Positions 1-11,450 of a DNA stretch of 64,000 bases are shown here, piece after piece. This stretch comes from Plantago major (lineage: Eukaryota > Streptophyta > Magnoliopsida > Lamiales > Plantaginaceae): NCBI GenBank assembly GCA_026545765.1, contig CM048841.1, forward strand, positions 7,475,145 through 7,539,144, read 5' to 3'. Made by a program: the position numbers and the translations under genes. Position 1 is the first letter of the stretch. Every line of letters begins with the position of its first letter. Under the pieces are notes generated by a model, which saw only the letters and a program-made list of their open reading frames with translations, did not search any database and was not told the DNA's origin.

Positions 1-1604
1 GTTTTCTTAGAGTCTTTTTACTTGTTTTGTTCTTTGTGTATTTTGCAGGTTTTGGTTGAACCGCACTAATTGAAGGCAAAAAGGGTGTATTTTACATGCA
101 TCTGGAAGATATGGAAGTCCCAATGCCTCGTATGGTTGCTAGAAGTGGAGCGGAGAAGCCAAAATACCAAGAATCGAGGTTAAAAGGAGCAAAATCGAGT
201 AAAAAAGGACAAAAGGGCAAAATTGTAAATTGCTGGAAGAAGTGGCGAACGCCAACTTGAAGGTGGCGCCTGCCAAACGAGCTGTAGCTCTGGCGGGCAA
301 TTAAGTCGGGGTTCAAGGCGCCATGGATCGAATCCTGGCGCCCGCCAAGATATCTTTGGCGTCCGCCAAGATATCGACCATGGCGGACGCCAGGTCTATC
401 TTGGCGGACGCCAGGTCTATCTTGGCGGACGCCATCACATGTTAGAAGAGACGAATTTCGCCGTGTTATTTCCTAATTCGCTTCAGACTTCGTTTTCTTT
501 CTTGGTATTAGTAAAACATCAACCATTACTTTTGAAGATTCATTCTATTGTCAAAAACACACACTTTGCTCTAGAGCTAGACCTAGTTTCAAAGGCAATT
601 ACCCGATTTGAGGTAACTGAACCATTTTCTCTTGTAATTCGACGATTGACGTTGATTGGGAGATTATCTACACAGCTTTAGCATCGATTCGTTTTCGTTC
701 TACAATTTCTACCTAGGGTTTGTGACAACGAAGGGTAAAATTGTATCAATCCTCTCGAATCTTTATTTTGTGCTTGAGATTATGTTTATTGCTAGTATGA
801 TTATGCTTTCGCTTGTCATGAGTAACTAAACACCCCTATTATGGGGTGGTGACTGATTCAATGCATGCTAGCTAGGGTTTGTTTGATTCGAAGTGCATCG
901 GGATTTGATTACTTGTGCCTTTTAGATTAGTTACTATTCCTGCTATCACGTTTGATGATCTTCTAGAGAAAATCACTGTTAGATTAGGCATTTAAGCCTT
1001 GCAAACCAAAATGTCTTTCGTCTTGCTTGATCTAACAGTTAGTTGCAAACAGTGATAGTAGGTTAGTCGAATTGATTGTAGCCTAGTGAAACTGACGCCT
1101 TCACTAGTGCTATTTGTTTTTTAACTCAAGACTGTGACAACTTGCGTAGTCAATCCCGTAAATCACATGTATCCTGCTAGCTAGCTTGTTGACGTTACCA
1201 CTCCATAATTTTCCCCCATTCATATTTCAATCTCGTTAGTGTTAAATCGGTTTCTAGTAGTTGTTTACTTTAGTTTATCATCTCGCTGCCGAAGCAAACA
1301 AACCTTAGATGCTTTTCATATTGTTACTTTTATTCGTAAATTGTAGCTCAGCCTAGTTAAGTCCCTAGAGACCGATCTCGGGGTTAACTTCACTACACTA
1401 CAGGTTTTCGTAGTGTTGAGAGTTATCTCTTGGCTAAGTAAACAAATATTAAAACTTTGATATTGACACATCAACTGTCAAGTCTTCACCCACAAGCCAT
1501 ACGGGGTCCGGGACGATACAAATGATATCGGAGTAGTACCACCCCCAAAGGACGAGATTATGAATGATTGGTGTTGATACACTGCTACCCCACCTAGCAA
1601 GCTC
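1..1604. repeat. Decayed non-coding repeat, possibly gypsy-type LTR/leader
   Basis: No convincing gene is seen. The stretch is AT-rich, with a GC-rich palindrome cluster near 244-435 and leader-like sequence around 1340-1600 that includes a segment resembling the end of a plant gypsy LTR. It is cut at 1605 by insertion of copia element A and resumes at 13533. Assignment to a gypsy LTR or leader is a guess from general look only. Small ORFs here have no recognisable domain. Confidence 0.3.
244..435. repeat. Cluster of GC-rich 12-nt words in both orientations
   Basis: About eight variants of a word like TGGCGGACGCCA occur in 190 bases, some as the reverse complement TGGCGTCCGCCA. The last ones sit in short tandem units joined by AGGTCTATCT. 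The surrounding DNA is AT-rich, so the cluster stands out. Similar words are, as I recall, seen in some plant gypsy LTR or leader sequences. Confidence 0.6.
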
Positions 1605-1609
1605 GACAA

Positions 1610-2486
1610 TGAAAGTGCACTGTTTTGTACTACGTTACATCAACAATGAATTTAACAATCTAGGTTTTACTGTGCGGGGCATTATTGTAATATTGTCTTC
1701 TTCACTAATGTTTAACCTAGTTCGATAGTTTTGGTTTCTTGTGTTAACAGGTCAAAATTTAGATGTTTTAAAAGAGTCTTGAATAGATTGGAGTATTTAG
1801 AGAAAAGATTGAAGAAAAAGATTCTCTAGAGAAAATATCTCAACAGGACTCTTGAAGATGAGGATAAGCATGGAAAGAAGATCTGGACTTGATTATTGAC
1901 AATGTTATATATACAAGATCAAGAAAAGAAACAAGTAACGAGATTAGAAGCATTCTTAGCATATTATTGATATTTCTTCTAGTCTTGATACTTAATAGTT
2001 TGCTAGTCTTTACTGCTATTGTTGGATCGGGTGTGTGATCTCGGTCATCTAGGTCTGTCTAGATCAAGCAATAGAATAGATGAAACTATTCTGGTGATTA
2101 GTTTTGGCAATTCAAGCTTTCATATTGTGAAAGTCTTGAACCTAGTTTTTGTAAATCCTCTTTGAAATAGTTGATATTTTGCCTATGGCTCAGCATAAAT
2201 TATTCTGTCTTGCAATTTTAATTTCCGCTGCATTCTGATCATTCGCTTTACCTATTCGTCAGTCATTGTTACACTAACTGTTAACTCAACATCGATATCA
2301 ACAGTGTGGTTACAACAAGTTAGAGTACAACAGCTCAGAAAAACATCTCTGTGTTTGTCAGTTTATTCCGTTGTGTTTGTTTTTCTGTTTAAGGGTTACC
2401 TGTTACATTAACGTTTATATCATTGTTGATATTAACTGTTGTGAAAGTGCAGTACAAGTACAAATCCAGGTCCTTATATTCTTTCA
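1610..2486 (+). repeat. 5' LTR of element A
   Basis: The LTR is 877 bp and runs from TGAAAGTGC to ATTCTTTCA. It matches 12616-13527 along its length but lacks about 35 bases near 2190 that in the partner contain a palindrome around a TATA-like core. The likely promoter of this copy is therefore lost. Confidence 0.93.
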
Positions 2487-2488
2487 AT

Positions 2489-2505
2489 TGGCATCAAGAG
2501 CCAGG
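2489..2505 (+). promoter_or_regulatory. Primer-binding site of element A
   Basis: TGGCATCAAGAGCCAGG lies two bases after the LTR end. It resembles TGGTATCAGAGC, the usual plant copia site complementary to initiator tRNA-Met, with a T-to-C change and one extra A. The same variant is present in element B. Confidence 0.75.
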
Positions 2506-2547
2506 CACTTAATTAATAAGTGTGTGGATTTTGTACTTCTTGAGTTA

Positions 2548-4104
2548 TGGATTCTGTCAACCCTAATATGAATAGGTTGCCAATTCTTGATGGCACTAAC
2601 TACTCCTATTGGAAAACCAGGATTCAACCACATATCAAATCAATTGATATTTGTGCCTAGAAAACTGTATTGGATGGTTATAAGCCTCCACAATTAGCAC
2701 CTGATGCTCATGGTAATGTGATAATCAAACCAGAAAGTCAATGGACATATGATGAATGGGAGGAATCTTCCTACAATGAGAAAGCTCTCAATACAATATT
2801 CTGTAAAATTGACCCACACATGTGCGAACCCATTCAAAACTGTGTAACGGCCAAGGATGCTTGGAAAACCTTACAAAGTCAATTTGAGGGTGATACAAGT
2901 GTTCGTGAAAGAAAGTTTACTACGGATTTGAGTGATGTTGTGGACACAGGTACTGAGATGTTAAATGCTGACACAGCAGCACCACTGGAAAACACTGTTA
3001 CTGACACTGTTGATCCAACAGTTGCTGACACTGAAACATGTTCCTCAGATGAGAATGACAATGAACAAGCAGATCCAGATGTATCAGGTGAGCCAGCACC
3101 AGAAGAACAAGTTCCAGGACTGGACAATATCAGAAGAGGTCCATCCTCAAGGATACGTAAGTCTCATCCATCTTCACAAGTTATTGGAGATATCAGTGAT
3201 GGCATGAACCTGAGAAGAAAGGCAAAAATCAACTACAAAGAAATGGTAAGAAACACTAATACTAATTTTCGATGCTTGCATGGTTCTCTTGGTCTTCATG
3301 CAGAATACCCCTTTGAGGAAGAATTCAACCAAGAGCAGATGATTGAAGAGCTGAAAAGGATGGATGAGAATATGCAGGCAGAACCATTGGAGTCACTGAT
3401 TCCTAAACTACTAGTCGATGTTGGTGAGACTGTTGATCCAACACTGTACCGGTCCATGATTGGTAGTATTCATTATCTATTTGCTAGTAGACCGGACATT
3501 ATGTTTGATGTATGTGTGTGTACCTGGTATCAATCTAACCCTTTAACCACTCATATGTCTGCAGTTAAACATATTCTTAAGTATATCTCTTGCACTGCAA
3601 ATCTTGGCTTATGGTACACAAAAGAAACTAACATAGACCTCATTGGGTTCAGTGATTCAGATTGGGCAGGTGATGTCGAAGATCGAAAATCCAGCAGTGG
3701 TGGTTTTTTTTTATCTAGGGAGAAACTTAGTATCATGGTACAGTAGAAAACAAAATTGTGTTTCCCTATCTACTACTGAGTCTGAATATGTGGCTGCAGG
3801 TAGTTGTGTCACTCAACTAATTTGGTTGAAAAATATGTTATGCGACTATGGTCTCAAGAGTGACACATTACTCATGTTTTGTGATAACCTTAGTGCCATC
3901 AACATTTCTATGAATCCAATGCAACACTCTCGCACCAAGCATATAGATATAAGGCATCATTTTTTTAGGGACTTTGACAAGATTAGTACATGAGGTTGTA
4001 ATAGTTAATCTACAAGTGGTTGATATCCAGCATATAGAAACCAATAACCAGCTATCAGATATTTTTACTAAACCCTTAGATTCTGAGAGATTCATCAGTC
4101 TTGG
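2548..4104 (+). pseudogene. Rearranged gag/spacer/RNase H ORF of element A
   Basis: The gag start ATG at 2548 is followed by a TAG at 2657, at a position where B has tryptophan. From 2670 a frame of 358 codons stays open to 3746. It holds, in order, the gag N-terminal part (to about 2915), the acidic spacer that in element B lies between integrase and reverse transcriptase (about 2920-3250, with SSQVIGDISDGMNLRRKA), a gag C-terminal piece (about 3250-3390, with NFRCLHGSL), and the RNase H start (LYRSMIGS onward). Compared with B, protease, integrase and nearly all of reverse transcriptase are missing and the gag-C piece has moved. A frameshift at the T-run near 3705 passes to another frame to 3993 (RNase H, with STTESEYVAAG). 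It cannot encode an active polyprotein. The CACTA element cuts it near 4100. Confidence 0.85.
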
Positions 4105-4111
4105 AAGAAAA

Positions 4112-4480
4112 ACAGGTGTTTTTATCTGTCGCTAAACAGGGAGCGATCCGTCGATAAGGGTTTAGCGACGGATAAAAATCCCGTCGTCTCTTTCTTTGTC
4201 ATAATGCTCCTAACGACGGATAGAGTATCCGTCGCTAAATAACGACGGATTTAGCGACTGATAGAATGTTGAATTTTTAGAGACGGATATTATCTATCTC
4301 TAAAAAGCCATTTTTTTCTTTTTTTAAAATATCAAAAGCTGCTCTATTTACCGACGGATAATTATCCGTCGCTAAATAGAGACGGAATTGGCGACGGATA
4401 GGTCTTTTTTTCTTTTTTAAATTTTTTAAATTAACTGGAAATTTAGCGACGGATCCGTCGCTAAATTTCCAGATTTTTAA
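4112..4480. repeat. Left subterminal repeat zone of the CACTA element
   Basis: Roughly a dozen copies of TAGCGACGGATA or its complement lie in 370 bases, some fused as GCGACGGATCCGTCGC (near 4446). In En/Spm elements arrays like this are the binding sites for TnpA. The role here is by family analogy. Confidence 0.85.
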
Positions 4481-4662
4481 TTTTTTTTAAAAATTTTGAT
4501 GCCTGTTTCATTTTGATAAAATGTCCGATAGTAAATCCAGAATAATGAAATTGTTTTAATTAAACATAAATCATTCGACCAAATACAAATTATCCGTACT
4601 GAAATGAAATATATCCGTACATATAGTTTAAAGTAAGAATTCAGAAAAACATAAGTCCGAAT

Positions 4663-6474
4663 CTAACTACCGGGCGGGGGTGGCTGGTGATGGAACGTGG
4701 CCATGAAAGCCTGCATCTGTTGCTGAAGACGCTGGGTATCCTCCTGTTGATGTCTAGCTAGCCGCTCCAGCTGCTGCCGGTGTTCCTCCTGAACTCTAGC
4801 TAGCTCACTTTGTGCTGCATGTGCCTCCACACCGCAACTCGTGATCGACCAACTCAAGACACCTCGTGTGTGAAAAGCTGATTTCTAGTTTGCTGGGATG
4901 TTGAGTAGCTAGGAGTAGTCACCACATGGCCGAAACTCCCCAATCCATGTACTCGGCCTTTGTTGTCCATTGGGTTGACGGCTAAGAAGATGCTGTTTTG
5001 TTGTTCAATTGTCAGCTCCTCACCTGCATCGGCCAGCTGCCTCTCCACCTCAGCCAAAAATCGTAAAGTGCATATATCTTGAGTTTTAGTTTTTTCAAAA
5101 TAACTTGTACTACACAAATATGAACTTTAACCAAAATTAGCGTATCGCAATAGCATCGGACTTGCTGTCAACCCATATCTCATTTTTCAGCTTGGCTCTT
5201 TTAAAGAGCGCCAGTGCGCTCTTCTCCTCCCCAGCCGACACCTGAAGAACATATATATGCAAATATTTAGCTAGTAATTAAGTGTATAAAATATAAAAAC
5301 ACAAAACACATGTACGAATAAACTGACAAATTAGATGTACACTTACCGATTTACGGTAATCCGTAGCAACAGATCGCGACCCATAGTGGTGCCTGGCCAC
5401 CCCGGTACCATCAGACGGCTCAGTCAGCCGGTTCTCTCTGTTCTGGGCCGCAATCTGCTTGGTCGCAGGAAGCTGCCAGTGCTTCCCCCAAAGCTCCCAC
5501 TCCTCCGGTCCACAAAATGCTGGCCTAACGCCCTTTCTTTTCATTTCGTTAACCATATGCTTATACAAATCTAACCTCAACGTCTCGAATGCAGGCCATA
5601 TCTGGGGGAGCAATCGGTTGGGAATGAAGTATGTCTTCTACATTCCCAATTACACACAACATCCAAATTACATAACGTTAACCGAGACATCAATTTAATA
5701 AGATAACACAACAGAACATATTCAATGGTGACTAACATATAACCCAAGTTCAACGGCTAACATACCACTCACATATAGTGGCTAACATACCACTCACATT
5801 GTCCTAAAATTTACTAACACTGTGGTGACTAACATATCACCCAAGTTCAGTGGCTAACATACCACTCACATACAGTGGCTAACATACCACTCACATTAAA
5901 ACAACGATTATAATAACAAATAAAGAAATGTCAGATTTAAACTTACCCGCAACTCATTAAAGTATTCATGCTTCAGCCGGTCCGAGATCTTCGACCACTT
6001 CTCGCCCCCTTGCCCCAGCATCTCCCTCTTGCCCTTGATGATCTCACTGAGTTTATTTCTAGCCTCTAGAGGCCATAACCTGTTATCAATGTATAAGATA
6101 CAAGAAACGAATATTAATTAGTATAGTACAATAATGATGTGACATAAATTATCTTAAGTTATGTTCTATATACAAATGCATAATACTTACTTCGATCTAC
6201 CATTCGGGAACAACACAAGCTTCCCATCCCACTTAGCTCCGTCCACAATCTCGGTGAAGGGACACCCGTCATCTGGTAAGTTACCCCAGACCGATGTCGA
6301 GTCCCTGCTCGAACTCGGTGGGGTCTCAGGAACCGTAGACCGGCTGCTCTTACTATCATGACCCTCCTGCTCCTCTGACTCTGACCCTCCTGCTCGACTA
6401 CCCTTTGACTGGCTACCAGCAGTCAACCTACTGCATGGGGGAGGATGGTAGGTGGATTTCCTTAGTCGCGGCAT
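4663..6474 (-). CDS. TnpA-like protein, Transposase_24 (Ptta/En/Spm) family, multi-exon
   Basis: The likely start is the ATG at 6474 (MPRLRKSTYHPPP), followed by a Ser-rich low-complexity stretch. Exon 1 ends at a donor after NGRSK (about 6191). The next exon, about 6080-5947, has the family's core (LSEIIKGKREMLG, KISDRLKHEYFNEL). A third, about 5630-5344, carries RPAFCGPEEWELWGKHW. A short one near 5240-5150 (KSALALFKRAKLKNEIW) and the last part, 5060-4663, have a Gln-rich coiled coil (VQEEHRQQLERLARHQQ) before the stop. In CACTA elements this protein binds the subterminal repeats and acts with TnpD in excision. No internal stop is obvious in these exons, so it may be near-intact. Exon joins are inferred from GT-AG sites and frame. 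Confidence 0.6.
5720..5905. repeat. Tandem repeats in an intron of the TnpA-like gene
   Basis: The unit TGGCTAACATACCACTCACA recurs four times inside a larger duplicated block of about 95 bases that begins with a form of GGTGACTAACATAT. It lies between two exons of the TnpA-like gene. There is no sign of spacers or of a CRISPR. Confidence 0.75.
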
Positions 6475-6589
6475 CTGCAAAAACATGCAAGAAATACATG
6501 AAAAATGTGTTAGTATACAACTACATGTAAAACATATATACATTTGACTCATAGTAAATCACAAATACTTGGTATTATCAACAACTAAC

Positions 6590-6591
<2 letters not shown>

Positions 6592-6624
<33 letters not shown>
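6592..6624. repeat. (CA)n microsatellite with flanking 100-bp duplication
   Basis: A run of about 15 CA dinucleotides sits between two copies of a segment with AATCACAAATACTTGGTATT (6556 and 6657). This is ordinary simple-sequence DNA inside the CACTA element. Confidence 0.8.
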
Positions 6625-6627
<3 letters not shown>

Positions 6628-6755
6628 CTACCCTACACACATTTTGACTCGGTGTAAATCACAAATACTTGGTATTATCAACAACTAACTAGTTATATAC
6701 ATAATCTACCCTACTCACATACCCTCGACGTCCTCGTTTGTGGTTAAGTCTACTT

Positions 6756-9700
6756 ACATGTCCAACTCGTGCAGCTCTATGAACTCATCAAGAGCCTCAA
6801 CAGGATTTTTTGCTTGTTCATCGACAACCTCTTCTTGGTACGAGTTGGTAATTGAGTCGTCTTTCTCAACGTACTCCACTTTGGAGCGGGCATGTATAGG
6901 TATCGCAGCTAACCAGTCCGCCTTGTCGCGTTTCCTGCATGGATATTCAAGAAAAACCACTTGTCGTCCTTAAGTCGCCAAGATAAATAGTTCGTACTTA
7001 GTACGGTACCTCCTCCTATGGTTTATGTGAACCATTGTCAACCATTTCGTACTGCTCATTCTTCTTCGTACCAAGTGGAGTAGGATCATACCAGTCAACA
7101 TCAAACAGAAAGGTTCTTTTCAAGGGCAAACCGGGATATTCAAGGTGCACTATTCGTTTCAGCTTCCCATAGAAATCATACAAATCAGCTACTCCCACAT
7201 CTTGCCCCCTGTCACACACCCCAGAATTGCTTATAGCTATTGCCATGTTAGAGTCAATCGTGTGGAACCTAAGGTCATTGACTATGTAAGATGAGAATGT
7301 GTAGACCTTTCTGTATGGTCCCTCTGCTAGAGCTATTAAGTAAGGACATGTGACGTTGTTGACAGGATCTCGGACATACTCCTTGAACCAATCTGGAAAT
7401 TCTGATTCCAACTTCTCTTCAAGGAGTTCTTCAAGCGTATCCTCTGCCATCATTGGATTCTTCTCCAGACAACGCTCTATGAAAACGCTGTGGACATGAT
7501 GATATAATTAAATACTAGCTAGGATTTTAGTTAAAAGGTGAATTTTAGCTGCTTTTAATAAGAAAGGTACTCACCCAGTAAATATCACCATATATTTGTC
7601 AACCTCAGCACAATTCCCGAGGACATAATATTGAGCTACCTTCAGCTTCTTACCCGTCAACCATTCTTTCTTAGCTTGTCCCATAGGTCTCCCTGAGACC
7701 CTAAAAATTGAAATGGAAACGTCATCATCCTCTTGAACTTTGAATGTGTCTGCGTTTCCAGACGGCCTAGATGCCTTTGTCGGGACGTGGTCCTCAAAGT
7801 AATAGAAGCAGAAGGTTGCAGTTTCCTCTCGAACGTACGCATTGGCAATTGATCCTTCAGGTCTACCTTTGTTCTTGACATATTTCTTCAATTTCCCTAA
7901 GTACCTGTAATACATATTCAGGTAAGAAAGTGTAACTAGGGAAAATTCAGACATTTTAAGTACATGATTGCAATTATTTCACATCTCTCGAATGGATACA
8001 TCCATCGATACTGAACCGGTCCAGCAAGCCTCGCTTCATGTGGAAGGTGAACCGGCAAGTGCTCCATAGAATCAAAGAAGCTCGGTGGAAAGATACGCTC
8101 GAGCTTGCATAGAATTAATGGTATGTTGCTTTCAAGATTTGCTAACACTTGATCGTAAACCACTCTTGTGCATAAATTCTTGAAAAATAAGCTCAGTTCG
8201 GTGAGAGCGATCCAGACAGGTTTAGGTAGCAGTTCTCGAAATGCAACCGGGATAAGCCTCTCCATGAACACATGACAGTCGTGGCTCTTCATCCCAAACA
8301 TCTTTGTCTTCTTCAAATCCACACACTGCTCCAATTTCGAGGCGTAATTGTCGGGGAACTTCAATGCCTTCACCCAGTCAAACAGTATTGACCTAGTTTC
8401 ATTGTCAATTGTGTAGCATACCTTGGGCCACTTACCTACATCATTCCTCTTTGTCAACTCAGGCCTTTTACACCATGTATCCAACTCGGCTCTAGATTTG
8501 ACGGTGTCCTTTGTTTTTCCTTCAATGTTGCAAATTGTGTTGAATCAGTTCTCGAACACGTTCTTCTCAATGTGCATGAAATCCAACATGTGACGTATAA
8601 GAAGACTGCTCCAATAAGGCAAGTCCCAGAATATGCTTCTCTTCTTCCATCCACATTTGTTGCTAATTTTCTTGTTATGCTTCTTCCACCCAAGTTCAGT
8701 CACTTCCATAAGACCCAACCTATCAATCTCCGGAAGAATTTGTGCACGAGTAAGTCGTCTCGGGGAGCCTTTCTTTTTCTACTTTGTTTTTCTTGAATTG
8801 ATCCCTGTTCTTCCTGAACGGATGGTTACTTGGTAGAAACCTACAATGACAATCAAACCAAGATTCCTTTCCGCTATCCTTCAGACTAAATGCATCAGTG
8901 TCCTCCAAACAATGTTGACAAGCATATTTCCCGGCGGTTTTCCATCCAGATAGCATGGAGTATGCAGGAAAATCACTCACGGTCCACAGTAGTGCTACTC
9001 TCGAGGTAAAGTTCTTCTTGGTCGACACATCATATGCAGGGTTACCTTTCTCCCACAACTCAATCTGCTCCTTGATTAGGGGTTACAAGAAGACATCCAG
9101 CTTCAGTGCAGGATCTTTTGGGCCAGGCACCAACACAGTCAAGAACATGAATGGTTCCTTCATGCACTCACCGGGGGTCAGGTTGTACGGTGTGACCATC
9201 ACTGGCCAACAAGAGTACTTCCGTTCACTTCCAAACGAGTTAAAACCATCCGTACAGAGCCCCAATCGTACATTTCTAGACTCGGCTGCAAACTCCGGAT
9301 ATGTCTTGTCAAACTCTTTCCATGCGGGTGAGTCTGATGGATGCTCTATTCTACCCTCAGCATCGTCCGGAATTACTCTCTCCATGTGGCACCGCATTAT
9401 ATCGGCACAAGCACTTGAAGCGTACAACCTCTTTAAATGAGGTGCTAGAGGGAAGTACCACATGTTCTTATGTGAGAGATTTTTCTTTTGGCGTTTCTTT
9501 GAAGCCGCCTCATTGTAACGCTTGTAGCGGTCCTTACCACAGAACTTGCACTTCAGTAGATCTACATCCTCCCCCAATAGATCATGCACATATCCGGACA
9601 ACAGTCTATGGTTACCATAGGCAACCCCAACCCCCGCATCTTTTTCTTCGCTTGGTAAAAGTTGGTGGGTACTAGGTTTGGTTCAGAGCAACACTTCGAT

Positions 9701-10316
9701 AACAGTTGTACGGTGTTTTGAAGCTCACTTCAGATTGGCCACCCTCGGCCTTACAACTCATTAGCCGAGACAACAAAGACAACTCGGTGTGCTTCTTACA
9801 CCCCGGCCAAATCAGCTTCTTCGCTAATTCCAACAAGTCAAAGAATGCCTGATCCTCGGGATTCGGTGGCTCCTCCACATCACCCTCGGTTCCAGTGGTA
9901 CTAGTGTCCATAAACTCTGGGTCAGCAGCATTAAACACCATTTCTTCGACCCGGTCATGAAAAACATCAGATTTAGATGTACTTTGACCGCTAAGTTGCT
10001 CATTTTTTCTCTTCCTTCCACGCTGCCTAAATTGATCATATTACATGAATGGTGTTGCTTCCTCACCATGATGATTCCATACCTCATACTGAGGCACGAA
10101 TCCATTACGTTTCAAGTGATCGAGTACCATTGTAGGAGTCAAATATTGCTTGTTTATGCATTTGTTCAATTTGCAAGGGCACTTTATTAACCCCCTGCTT
10201 GCATAAGTCGTTTGTGTCATCGCATAGCTTCAACCCCTTCCACAAAACTAGATTGAATACTGCCATTAACAGTACGACAATACATCCATGAATGATCGGG
10301 ATTCATTGGATGATTA
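6756..10316 (-). pseudogene. TnpD-like CACTA transposase (Transposase_21, DUF4218, DUF4216)
   Basis: From the ATG at 10316 the frame begins with a Transposase-associated domain (DHSWMYCRTVNGS). Next come an acidic linker (about 9941-9672) and the Transposase_21 domain (about 9600-8730, with LGLCTDGFNSFG, YSCWPVMVTPYNL and WTVSDFPAYSMLSGW). A DUF4218 region follows (about 8400-7980, with KSHDCHVFMERLIP and LPVHLPHEARLAGPVQYRW), then an intron, and DUF4216 (about 7450-7020, with TFLFDVDWYDP). A last exon lies at 6960-6756. The family supplies the catalytic transposase. Breaks seen are an in-frame TAA after KLDVFL (about 9080), at a Gln position in the family, and a frameshift after the A-rich run near 8775, so this copy is unlikely to be functional. 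Further breaks lie in the N-terminal part near 10200. Confidence 0.85.
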
Positions 10317-10329
10317 ACCTGACACATCT

Positions 10330-11040
10330 GAATTTATTAGATTTATAACTATACGCATTACGTATTGAATTTTAACTCAATTCCAATTCCTGGCTATAAT
10401 TGCATTGTTAATTATAATACGTTTCAAATTTCATGTATTACATGCATTTTACGTTTAAAGTTTTTTTTTTATAAATTTCAAATTTCCATTACAATTACGA
10501 ATTATAAATTAAAACAGTAGTAATTCTTTCTAAGTTAATACAAGCCAATTATATTACAACCACCAAAATCACTAAATAATCTAAATGGTCTCCAAAAACT
10601 CAACCAAATCTCACTAATCCTACTACAAACATCAATTAAATACCATACATACTTACAAACACCCTAACGTGGTACTAACAAATTAATTTCACAATTAATC
10701 AATCAATTGCACCACCTCAAACTTAACCCACTACTTAATATAAGCTAAACTAGCTAGTAGATGAGTCTAAAAACATACAATTGCTCGAAATTAGAAAAAA
10801 TCCCAAATTTAGAAAAGTAAGGGTTTTAGACTAATATCTTCAATTACGGGAAAAATAGCCAAAGAAGGATGAAATTGAAGGGCCACCCGAGTTCCTTGTT
10901 GAACGAGCTTCGAAAAGAGTCCAAGATTGACCGGAATGGTGGAGTTTTGATCGGAGTTGGGTAATTGGCGAAAATGGCGAAAGAAGAGAAGAAAGGAGAT
11001 GCAGAAAGATTTGGGGAAGAAGAAGGGCTTCTGCACGTTT
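10330..11040. other. Non-coding 5' part of the CACTA element
   Basis: AT-rich sequence upstream of the TnpD-like gene. A 75-codon ORF at 10809-11036 on the minus strand has no recognisable domain. It may hold the element's promoter and an untranslated leader, but nothing specific is visible. Confidence 0.4.
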
Positions 11041-11049
11041 TTCTATCTT

Positions 11050-11450
11050 ATTTAACGACGGATAGCTTAATCCGTCGCTATCTAGCGGCGGATTAAGCTA
11101 TCCTTTGTTAGTTTATTTAATTTTCTTTTTTTAATTACTTTTTTTAAAGACGGATAACCTATCCGTCGTTCAATAACTATTTTGTTTTGTTTTTTTTAAT
11201 TCAATAGTCAACAAAACATAGCGACGGATAGACAATCCGTCGCTATTTAGAGACGTATAGAATAATCCGTCACTATTTAGCGACGGATTATTCTATCCGT
11301 CTCTAAATAGCGACGGATACAACGACGGATTAGCGACGGATAGAGCGAAACGCTCTATCTGTCGCTAAAGTTGACCGATTGATCGCTAAATAGCGACGGA
11401 TAGATTCGGTCGCCCCCTTTCGGTTGCCATATAGCAGAATTCTTGTAGTG
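11050..11450. repeat. Right subterminal repeat zone and terminus of the CACTA element
   Basis: Copies of GCGACGGAT or its complement, roughly as many as at the left end, are spread over 11050-11405. The terminus GAATTCTTGTAGTG ends at 11450. Because both genes read leftward, this is the 5' end of the element. Confidence 0.85.

Larger units (their letters stand above)
4099..11450 (-). mobile_element. CACTA (En/Spm-like) transposon inside element A
   Basis: The right end reads as CACTACAAGAATTC on the minus strand and stops at 11450. The left end keeps AAGAAAAACAGG from 4105, but the CACTAC expected just outside it is TCTTGG, so this terminus looks damaged. Subterminal zones at both ends are packed with copies of a GCGACGGAT word in both orientations, as in other CACTA elements where TnpA binds. 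Two minus-strand genes follow the usual order, TnpD-like (6756-10316) then TnpA-like (4663-6474). A and B element sequence resumes outside it: RNase H tail on the left, post-pol DNA on the right. A clean 3-bp target duplication is not visible. Confidence 0.9.

Noticed and set aside
439..681. 80-codon ORF on the plus strand
   Set aside because: No domain, no splice context, lies in decayed repeat DNA and is of a length expected by chance.
5720..5905. Regular repeats that might suggest a CRISPR array
   Set aside because: Units are tandem or in larger duplicated blocks without unique spacers, in a plant transposon intron.
10809..11036. 75-codon hydrophobic minus-strand ORF in the CACTA 5' region
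   Set aside because: No domain, and it does not join in frame to the TnpD-like gene. More likely leader sequence.
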